Shown: in pieces, positions 54,801-64,000 of the stretch | Numbering within the stretch: the first letter of the stretch is position 1 | Layout: every line of letters starts with the position of its first letter | Assembly (NCBI RefSeq): GCF_000219625.1 | Contig: NC_018218.1 | Coordinates: 806,001-870,000 of the forward strand | Length of the DNA: 64,000 bases | Direction: 5' to 3' | From: Zymoseptoria tritici IPO323 | Taxonomy: Eukaryota; Ascomycota; Dothideomycetes; Mycosphaerellales; Mycosphaerellaceae | Notes under the pieces: generated by a model | What the model was told of the DNA's origin: nothing | What the model saw: only the letters and a program-made list of their open reading frames with translations | Database searches by the model: none | Translations under genes and position numbers: made by a program

Positions 54801-56222
54801 AGGAGGTGGAATGGCAAAGTCATCAAACGGCTCCGGCTTGGACTTTGAAGAAGAGGACGACTTTTTCTTCTTGTCCTTCTTGCCTTTGCTCTTCTTTGCC
54901 TTGCTGGTCTCCTCGACTACCGGTGGTTCTGGAATTGGCGCCGGCTCATCGACTACCTCCACGGGGTCTGCAGGCGCTGAATCTTCGACACGGTCCAACT
55001 CCTTAGCGGGCTCAGCTTCTGCCTCAGGTGGAGCAGCGTCGTCGACCTGCGCAATCTCAGGCTCAGGACCAGCACCATCAGCTTTCCCGCCTTCCTCAAT
55101 CGCGACGATATCATCAGGGCTCTCCGTCGGATATCGAGCAGCCTCTTTCATATTCGCTGACGTGGAAGATGACTTCCTCTTCTTGTCCTTCTTTGACGAT
55201 GTCTTGCCAGTCTTCTTCTTCCGTTGGGTAGTCTTGCCGTCAGGAGTGCCAGGTGCGAATTGTACCTTCTTCTCGATTGACTCAGCATCTTCGCCGTCAC
55301 CTTCGGGCGGTTCTGGCGTCCTTGGTGGGTCAGGTGCAGGAGGTGGAACGTTTTCAGGCTGTGGCGCGTCGTCTGGCGGTGAAGCGGGTTCCTCGATGAC
55401 TGCTTGTGGTACTTCAGGCTGTTCAGGCTCTGCTGACTGCTCTGCTTCAGGTGCCGGTATCGGGTCCGATTCGGTAGCTGCTGCTGGCTCGTTGGCCTCG
55501 CTTGACGCTTCTGTGTCAGGCGGCGCTTCGTCTTCGGCGTGCGGTGGATCCGCGGGAGAAACCACATCTTCAACGACTTCGTCCACGGCGTCCTTCGGTC
55601 CAGCTTCATCGGCAGCTGGCTGTTCGCCCGGTGGTACTTCTTTAATTGGTGGTGCTGATGGCTCAACTTCACCCGTTGCTTCAGGTGCTTCTTTGGTAGC
55701 TTCTGGTGGTGCTGCATCTTGTACCGCTTCCACCTTGGCGCCGGCAACGGGATCTGATCCCGCAGCTTCAACGGCGGGTTCTTCAACAGCCTTCTCTTCT
55801 GCCGGTGCAGATTCGGCTTCCGGCGCTTCAGTAGATTCTCGAACCCATCAGTACAGCAATCGACATCGTCATGACACAAAACGCTCACCTTTTGCCTCTC
55901 CCTCTCCCTCATCGCCATCTTTACCCGCTTCACTCTCCGCGGGCTCATCACTCTTATCGGGAGCCTCGCTCTCCTCATCCGTGTCTTCCTTCTCCGGCAG
56001 AATAGGTATTGGCCGAACTCTTACCCTGTAAGGTATGAACGGCCTCCCCGCGGCATCCGCCGATACCATCGCAGTCGCCGTCGATGAAGGTCCTCCTCGA
56101 GCTGGATGAACACTTTGTCGTGGGTCTCGCCAAGCAGCGACTCGAACTTCGGGCTGCCAGTTGGCGGTACTAACTTCTGGAACGCCATATCTCCTCTGCT
56201 TGATCGGACCCCATTGAGACAT
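51894..56222 (-). CDS. Large acidic, Glu/Ala/Pro-rich repeat protein with Arg/Ser-rich coiled C-terminus
   Basis: Exon 1 (56222-55889) begins MSQWGPIKQRRYGVPEVS; a 51-nt intron (GTGAGC...TTCGAG) leads to exon 2 (55837-51894), total 1,425 residues. After a short ordered-looking start, about 900 residues are disordered, rich in Glu, Ala, Pro, Asp and Ser, with Lys-rich islands (KKKTGKTSSKKDKKRKSS; KAKKSKGKKDKKKKSSSS). Two tandem arrays, EEAAV units and 13-residue EEPPPEPAEPVVE units, lie within it. A basic coiled coil follows (EERLRQKRRSRKEEEYRRRSEKE), then Arg/Ser repeats and KKGFLSSLLGR at the end. No enzyme motif. Scaffold or cytoskeletal role is possible but not shown. Antisense frames of up to 478 codons are by-products of the composition. 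Confidence 0.8.
52990..53155 (-). repeat. 39-nt minisatellite (13-residue EEPPPEPAEPVVE), four copies
   Basis: GACTACAGGCTCAGCGGGTT and following bases recur at 53001, 53040 and 53079, a 39-nt period; a fourth copy at about 53118 has diverged (ACAACAACAGG). In frame, so copy change alters the protein by 13 residues each. The first three copies are nearly identical at the DNA level, indicating recent expansion or homogenisation. Confidence 0.85.
53735..53930 (-). repeat. 15-nt minisatellite (five-residue EEAAV), about 12 copies
   Basis: GCTTCTTCAACGGCG on the plus strand repeats with near-perfect identity, most tightly at 53776-53880, with degenerate units to both sides (about 53620-53960). 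It encodes EEAAV in the acidic repeat protein. Likely length-polymorphic between strains. Confidence 0.85.
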
Positions 56223-57556
56223 GTTGCTGGTCGTGTCCGTTGCTGTTGACGGCTGAGTTTGTGACCATATGTCTCAAGATTCGTGGTGAGTTTGAAAAGT
56301 CCACCTGAGAGGAAGTGATGAAAATCAAAATATCTCGATGGTGTTGACGCTGGTCAAACTTCTTCCAAAGACAACACATATCAGTGGAGAAGCGACACTG
56401 CTCGATAGGAAGTCAACGCCGAACCATCCAGAGCCTGCAGAGCTAAATTCATACGTGGTTGCTTTGATTGTTGCGCTGGCATAGTCCGACGTGGGGGTTC
56501 CGAACCTTGGCGAGAGACATGAACTAGTTTGACAGGAAGCCGAACCATAGAGGGTAAAACAGAGGAAGTGCCGGTATCGTGGACTTTAAGCTCGCGTAGG
56601 TGCGTTTGGGCGTCTCAAGCCTTGATTGGAGCGAGCAGTGGACCGACAACGCATATCGCGGTGGTTGAACCAGGATGCCGACGACTTTCTTGAATAGCAG
56701 GGCGCGCTGATGGTTCGACACTGCATCTATGTTCATGAAAAGATGCTGTCGCCGAGCTCGGGGAACGGGCGGACCGCCACTCACGGACTTGTGATACTGA
56801 GGACAAGACCAGGATGTACGACGTGATTTAACAAAGTCAGAATGACTGGATCCACGTGGGTGGGTCAATCGCCGTGAATTTAAAGCCGGGCTGTATGATG
56901 GTGGCTGAGCTCACGGAGCGATTGGTACAGCGACAGGAGGCTAGGTAAGGTAAATAGCACTGTGCTGGCCTTGCTTATTAGAGTGTGCTGGTCGGGCCGT
57001 CTTAGGCGGATGCGTGGAAGCATCGGATGCATTCTGTGCAGAGACGGAGGTAAGACAGGAATGGCGATCGTGTGTGATCTTTCAGCCGCGGCCATTGGGC
57101 AGGCTTGCATCTTGTTCGCTGTCGTGGGCTTCGAGATTCGTCCGACATGGGTTGCGTGCGTTGCTTGTGCATGCCTTGTGCCCACTGTGAGGACTTGGCG
57201 AGCATGTGTGTTTGGGATCGTCTAAAAGGAGTCGATCGTGGATGCATGAACGTGACAGCGAAGCCGCTGATCGTGGGTTTGTGTTCAATAGCAACAACAG
57301 TGATGGATCTCAGCGGTGGGAAACAGACAAGGGTTGTAGCTTGCCCTTGCAAGTGACGTGGCAGCCGGAGGAGCGGGACGGAACGGAGCGAGAAGCAGTT
57401 CGGCCCATTCCGGAAAGAAATCCGAAGTGAATGACCTGAGCATCGCTCACGTTCCATCAATTACCAGCGAAGAACATAGTACGGACTGGAATTGGCAAGG
57501 GGTATGGGTCACGGACCCGCAACTTTGGACGCTGCTGATGACGAATTCGTTCCCCT
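56223..57556. other. Intergenic, 1.3 kb
   Basis: No supported gene between the acidic repeat protein and DUF3405 genes (both minus). Short overlapping frames only. A GTAAGACAG...TTTCAG pair near 57049-57084 could be an intron, but the flanks give no recognisable product. Confidence 0.45.
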
Positions 57557-59500
57557 TCAATCATCCCCCTTAACAGGATGCAACAACATCGCCTCCCCAC
57601 ACTCCCCTCCCACATACCCCTTCCACACATTCCCCGCCGTCCCCTCCCAGAAAAAATAACTCGCACCCTTCCACCTCTCCTCCGGCAACCCTCCATGAGT
57701 CCACAAAAACCCCGTCCTACTACCCCCAGCCCGACTCCACCAAGGTCCCTTGTGCACCATCTCCTCCATCTCCTCTGTTTCCAGTCCCTTCCCCTTTCCG
57801 TCATCGAAGGAGAAAGACACAACGTGAGGTGCGTACACACCCTTCAAACCGTGGAGGAATGTGAACGTCTCGGGTGTGCTCTCGCTTACGAGCCAGTTTC
57901 CTGTTTCTCGCTGTTCGAGAGATATGAGGCGGAGGAGACGCCGTGATGTGCGGGTCATGGAGACGATTGCCATGCGTCGCGGTAGGGACGCGGGAGGATC
58001 AAAGCCGTGTACGCCACCTTCCTCGTACGCCCAGTCGGAGCCGATGGGGTCGATCATGGGTGAGAACGTGATGAGGTCCGGGGCTTCGCCTATGCCCCAG
58101 GTTGTATTGGATCGTGATGGCGGAGGAGGGCCGCCGAGGGTGATGTAATTCTGCGCGGTGGGTGGAGGTCCCCAAGTCGTTGAGTCGGTGTGGTTGGCGA
58201 GTTCGGCGTCGAGCGCGCGAGAGAAGGCGGAGTAGTCGGACCACAAGCCGGGCACGTAGAAGCGGGCGTTGCGCTCCCAGAGGTTTTTTCGCGGTTGGGA
58301 AGTGGACCAGGTGGTTACGTCGTCGAGGGTGCGGGCTGCGTTGCCTGTGAGACGGGCGTCCATTTCGAATTGCCAGATGTGGTCGAACTCGGGGAATGTG
58401 TCTGGAGATGGGACGAAGTCAGCATGCTTCAATCGAGGTATTGACTTCGCGCAAAAGCACAAGTTTGTGCATGCTGCGATGAAGGGTGCGTACAGCTGAA
58501 GATCTGCAACGCCTGATACATCTGATGCATAGCGCGATGCTGGTCGACTTTCGGAAACCACTCCTTCACCATCTTCTCATTCCAAAGGAGCGTCATATCT
58601 CGGAACTCCTCCGGGACGGACTTCTCCAATACCTCCGCGTGCGTCTTATCGTCGTTGAGATCAAGTTCTCCATCTTTGACGTCTACCAGCAAGAAGAGCT
58701 GATATTTCCCTCCAGTATCCAACGCCAGCTCAGTCGCGAGTGTCCTTAGCCACGCCTATCACTCGTCAGCAGCGCCCACCGCTCGGATTCCTCAAAGCCG
58801 CACCTTCTGATTCCCCGTATACTCAAACTGATTCCAAGTCCTCAATACCACCGCCGTCCGTCCCGTGACCTTCCCATCCAACCACGCATTCTTCAAATTC
58901 TCATCCACGCCGCCGTGAAACCGCTGCAGCCTCGACTTCATAGGTCGATACGGCTTGCCCTTCCCTTCAACCTGCTGTTCATAGGCACATTTACTCTGCA
59001 ACTCGCCCCACCGCAGCGTACTCCACGGCCGATCGCGGAAGTCGGACCTTCCGACGGCATGGCCAAAGGGACCGAGGCGTTCGGCGGCTGGAACGCAGCC
59101 GTGAGCTGCATCGCGGTTCATGACTTCGGGATCGCCGAGTCGCGTGGGAGGCAGGGCGGAGTCGTTGGCTGGGAGGGCGAGAGGGATTTGGCGCCGCCAT
59201 GTTGGGTCGTAGTTGGACCAGACGTCGCAGAGTGGGGTATTCGATGGTATCGGGTTGGTCGTCTCGGTCGATGGTATTTGGGTAGGCGTGTCGAGAGAGC
59301 TTGTCGGGATGAATTCGGACGCGAGCAAAGTGTGAGGTCTACAGCACCCATCAGCAAGACCACAGGAAAGACGAGGAGATCGTGAAGAGGAAGTACAGCA
59401 ATGAATAAACCAACGCAATTGAAAACAAAATCGCAGAGCCATAGGCCAAATTCCAGAACAGCGGCTTTTCGTTGCCGCGGTCTCCAAGACTGGACTTCAT
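57557..59500 (-). CDS. DUF3405 family, type II membrane protein (putative Golgi glycosyltransferase-like)
   Basis: Four exons: 59500-59397, 59338-58804, 58755-58494, 58401-57557 (581 residues). Exon 1 provides a membrane anchor (LAYGSAILFSIALVYSLL), so the rest would face the lumen. The domain follows: RTAVVLRTWNQFEYTGNQK, WLRTLATELALDTGGKYQLFLLVDVKD, and VPEEFRDMTLLWNEK before the QALQIFSYTFPEFDHIWQFEMDARLTGN block, the most conserved part of the family, with an E-x-D acidic motif. Introns are 58, 48 and 92 nt. Several N-x-S/T sites lie in the predicted luminal part. DUF3405 proteins have no proven activity, but the fold pattern resembles glycosyltransferases. Confidence 0.85.
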
Positions 59501-60664
59501 TTTGAGAAGAGAAAAAGAGAAAGAAATAAAGAATAAACAGCGAAAACAGCTCGCTCGTCGAGGAAAAGCTCGACGTCGAGCTGGATGGGCACTCACGTAG
59601 ACTTATATCAAAGTGGCCGACCCCAAGTGCATCCGAATCATCGACCCGCCGTATCGCCAACGCTACTGCAGGTCCACGCTGCCGTGCGGGATCTTCATCA
59701 CAACCACGACATACATTTCCAACGATGACATTATTCGGCACACTGTGAGAGTCGCATCGACGTCGGAGCTCGTAAAGTCCAGTTAGAGGATGAGAGCGTG
59801 TTCTTGTCTGTTCTGCAGCCATCGTCGTTCGGAGGTCTTGATCACCTCATGGAGCCCACGTGTATACAAGAGCTCAACGTCGAGGTCGGTGTGTTGGCGA
59901 GTCGTAATAAAGCTGCGGGTTGGAAAAATCCCACCGGGTGTTTCAGTATTCCGAGAATCAAGGAGATCGTCCCTGACTCGAAAAAACCTTCTGCACGGCG
60001 CGACATGCCGCGAGGAGCTAGCATGATAAAAGCCAGGCACGTGGCAACGATGTGAACGCACATTCCCAGTCAATGTAGATTCTCCCACCACAGCCGATTG
60101 CAGACGAACGAGCAACGTCAGCTAGCGACAAAGCCGCCTGTAGATGCGTAGAGTCAGTTGAAGGTCCCGTAGTAGGCTGCGAAGACGCTCGACTGATGCA
60201 AGCTCTCACACGATCTCCTCTCAGATCGAATCAGCAGAGGTGTTCCGGAATTTGTTGGCAAGAATGGCATGGGAATGGTGCCATCGGCAGTCGATTGTGC
60301 AGACTCGTAGTATAGGCTTGGCTGCTTTGCTCTGCACTGAAGGGCGTGGAAGAGCCTGCGAAGAAGAGCGGAATCGTGGCGTGGAGGTCGTTCGCATTGA
60401 AGACTTTCTCGACGTCCTGTGCCAGCCGCTCAATCCATCCCATTTCTTCGGCCCCATAGGCTGCTGTGCTTTTCATTGGTGTACAACGTAAAGCGTGTAG
60501 GAGCTGGAAGAACAGCAGCATCGTGGCGTGAAGTCCGCTCGCGCTGGAGACGTTTTCTGCGTCCTGTGCCGGCCGCTGTTCAGCGAACTCCGCATTCTCT
60601 CGAACTATCACCCACATGTCGCCGTCATACAACGCTCCAGCTCGCTCTTCAACATCTCCTCCCT
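59501..60664. other. Intergenic, 1.2 kb, with an internally duplicated ORF
   Basis: No confident gene. A minus-strand frame (60617-60231, about 128 codons from its first ATG) holds two related ~30-residue blocks (AQDAENV...LHATMLLFF and AQDVEKV...LHATIPLFF). The DNA repeat has a 147-nt offset (see the repeat entry). Coding status uncertain. Confidence 0.4.
60343..60582. repeat. Imperfect ~90-nt direct repeat, 147-nt offset
   Basis: Two copies share ATCGTGGCGTG (60373 and 60520) and CGTCCTGTGCC with intervening matches. The offset is 49 codons, so the repeat is in frame in the minus-strand ORF. It looks like an old tandem duplication. Confidence 0.6.
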
Positions 60665-61717
60665 TTACCTCGCCATCCCCCCCGCAACCCTCTCCCCCAC
60701 CACCCTCCCCAACTCCCCATCCACCCGCACAACCTCCTCCCCCGTCTCCTCCTCCACCTCCAAAACAACCTCATACCCCCTCCTAACACTCTCCTCCTCC
60801 ACCCTAACCCTCGCCTCCACCAAGGCCTTAACAACCCCCACCACCACCGCGATCGCCTTCCTCGTCTCCGGTCCAATCACCCCGTTTTGACTCGAGTACA
60901 TACTCAAACTCGCCACTTCTTCCAGTCGATTCACACCGACTGCTTCCTCCTTCTGTGCATCCGAGGAAGCGTCGGAGTACACCCACACGAAGCCATTCAC
61001 GCCGAGGATGACGCCCACCTCCCCGCCTCGCGCGGTCTGGATGCTGAAGATCTGCCGTTTGCTGCGTACCACGCCTGTACCGCCCATTCCGCTCACACTC
61101 ACGAAATTCCCATTCCGCAACTTCCCATACTTCAAACTCCGCGTATGTAACGACGCACTCCCATCTCCAAACAAACTCTGCACCTCCGCAACCAGCAACT
61201 CCCCCTCTTGAAAAAAACTCCTCACATTCAATTCATCCACGCTCGTCCGTCTCCTCAGTGCACCTCCAGGTAAATTAATACTGGACAGCAATAAATTCGC
61301 CAGCAGTGGGGCGTTGATGTCCACTTTCCACCTCCTGCTCTGCACTTCATAGATTCTTCCGATGACCAGGTCGCCGATTTCGGGGGTATACCGTGCGCGA
61401 AGGGGGAGGATGGAGAGCAGTTTGTTGGTTTTGAGGAGGGTGCCGGCGAGGGTGGAGGTTATGGTTTGTTGGGAGAGAGGGGGGAGGTAGGTGCCGTGGC
61501 CGCGCATGTATTGGGGGTCGGAGGTGATGGGTTGGCCGGGGGTGAGGAGGGTTGTGGAGGAGGGTTTTATTGTGGGTGGGGCGCCGGAGTCGATGTCCAT
61601 TTCGTCGTCGTCGTCATCGGAGGCATTGGAGGAGGCGTAGGTGTCGAGGTTGGAGGTCTGGTGGGAGTGGGTGGGTGGTGGGGCGTAGGGTGTGGGTGCG
61701 AGGATTGTGATGGCCAT
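60665..61717 (-). CDS. RRP4: Exosome complex RNA-binding subunit Rrp4
   Basis: A cap subunit of the RNA exosome, which trims and degrades RNA in nucleus and cytoplasm. ATG at 61717 ([11 protein letters not shown]) gives 350 residues, as expected for Rrp4. An N-terminal region with [22 protein letters not shown] leads to the S1 domain ([30 protein letters not shown]) and the KH domain with the G-x-N-G motif in [12 protein letters not shown]. The [22 protein letters not shown] strand connects them. An acidic run ([10 protein letters not shown]) lies near residue 40. The start at 61717 is preferred over an upstream one because family starts are close to the GQ motif. No intron. Confidence 0.93.
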   Translation of the reverse strand: MAITILAPTPYAPPPTHSHQTSNLDTYASSNASDDDDDEMDIDSGAPPTIKPSSTTLLTPGQPITSDPQYMRGHGTYLPPLSQQTITSTLAGTLLKTNKLLSILPLRARYTPEIGDLVIGRIYEVQSRRWKVDINAPLLANLLLSSINLPGGALRRRTSVDELNVRSFFQEGELLVAEVQSLFGDGSASLHTRSLKYGKLRNGNFVSVSGMGGTGVVRSKRQIFSIQTARGGEVGVILGVNGFVWVYSDASSDAQKEEAVGVNRLEEVASLSMYSSQNGVIGPETRKAIAVVVGVVKALVEARVRVEEESVRRGYEVVLEVEEETGEEVVRVDGELGRVVGERVAGGMAR

Positions 61718-62483
61718 TTTGGCGCGGGTATGATGAGACGTGAGGTAGCTGGATAGAGTTGATCGTTCGTTCGCGATGTCGAGGGCGAGATGAGGAGCCG
61801 TATGTTCGGACGAGGTGCGCGACAAGCTGTCCGAGCGCTCAATGGCGGGTGTGCCGTTTGCTAAGGCTTTGAGTAGAAGCTCTTCAATGCTCTGAAAGTC
61901 AGACTCGGTCCTTCGTCAGGTACAACACGTCGTCTCTGTCGCATATAAAGAGGATCGTGGTCGTGGCGTGCGGCGGCAGGATCAATGCTGAGGTGGGTGT
62001 TGGTATTCTGTCGAAGTTTTTGGTCTGAAGCAAGCTCAGCGACGTCAGAAAGAGCTCGCGAGCGGAGCCAAGTCCGGGCGAGGACAATGTGACTGGCATG
62101 TGACAGAAGGCGACATCAACACGAGCAGATATATAGCAGACACTCAAATCCAGGACACGACGACCAATACTACAATTCATCGTGCGATGCTGCTGTAAGA
62201 AGGAACAATCGTGATATGGTGTCATTAAAAGCTACTTGTTTCGTTGATAGAGCACATGCTGTAGACTCGCCCAAAAATGAAACACCTCCCGGAGCAACTC
62301 CAATCCTGTAAGATTTCCCATGCCAACTGTATCGAGCCACTGCATTCTGTCCGGCAAGAACGGACCCGATTGTGTCGCGCTGTGCCATGCTGATTTTGTT
62401 TTATCCGTGCTGAGACCACTTCCTTTCTCTCCCTACCACTGTCGTCTTTCCACTGTCGTCTTCCCACTGTCGTCTTCACTCCT
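61718..62483. other. Intergenic
   Basis: Between Rrp4 and chitin synthase (both minus). It should contain the Rrp4 promoter. Nothing else seen. Confidence 0.55.

Positions 62484-64000
<1,517 letters not shown>

Noticed and set aside
53412..54848. 478-codon plus-strand frame with FNGGFFNGG repeats
   Set aside because: It is the antisense reading of the EEAAV minisatellite in the acidic protein.
54757..56031. 424-codon Ser/Gly-rich plus-strand frame
   Set aside because: Antisense of the Ala/Glu/Pro-rich exon; crosses that gene's intron without any splice signal on its own strand.

Overview
The window reads as nuclear chromosome of a filamentous ascomycete. Genes are split by short GT-AG introns (about 47-115 nt, several with CTGAC/CTAAC-like branch sites), and the content is typical of such fungi: a class I-like chitin synthase, a Zn2Cys6 regulator, DUF3405, LicD/Mnn4-like, Nce102 and F-box-like small proteins. 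Dothideomycetes (Capnodiales/Mycosphaerellales) is my best guess; it is an inference from gene style, not proven here. Exon joins were worked out by hand from frame continuity and splice sites.

Layout. 0-8.3 kb: importin Kap120 (3' end off the window), an F-box-like protein with a frame-neutral intron, a zinc alcohol dehydrogenase (Adh6 type), a three-exon six-cysteine secreted peptide, and a 5-hydroxyisourate hydrolase with a peroxisomal PTS2 signal. 8.7-12.3 kb: two divergent HLD-type protein kinases in tandem. 13-17.3 kb: a CYTH/triphosphatase-like protein with a probable mitochondrial leader, a small CxH protein, and a head-to-head pair (ubiquitin-like conserved protein and molybdopterin synthase small subunit CnxG). 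17.3-20.2 kb: the largest gene-poor stretch. 20-28 kb: a glutamate carboxypeptidase II-like M28 peptidase, a Zn2Cys6 factor and cytosolic PheRS alpha. 29-32.5 kb: a tandem pair of F-box-like paralogues (one frameshifted) and a coiled-coil F-box-like gene split by one extra base. 33-41 kb: P5C reductase, a long sterol-glucosyltransferase-like protein and Nce102/MARVEL. 41.8-44.7 kb: a cluster of ten-cysteine secreted peptides, one copy apparently interrupted by a 558-bp inverted-repeat element. 45-64 kb: LicD-like protein, a kinase-like protein, SNF1 kinase, a 1,425-residue acidic repeat protein, a DUF3405 protein, exosome Rrp4, and the 3' part of a chitin synthase (5' end off the window).

Housekeeping genes (Kap120, PheRS, Rrp4, SNF1, P5CR, CnxG) alternate with fast-evolving accessory loci. 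The most novel material is the 41.8-44.7 kb cluster. Its two intact paralogues share intron positions, a 75-nt second exon, a C-C-CC-C-C knottin-like framework followed by a second four-cysteine module, and a common GCTGCTATAA promoter motif about 200 nt upstream. The third locus carries a 34-bp perfect inverted repeat flanked by TA, as expected for a Tc1/mariner-type MITE.
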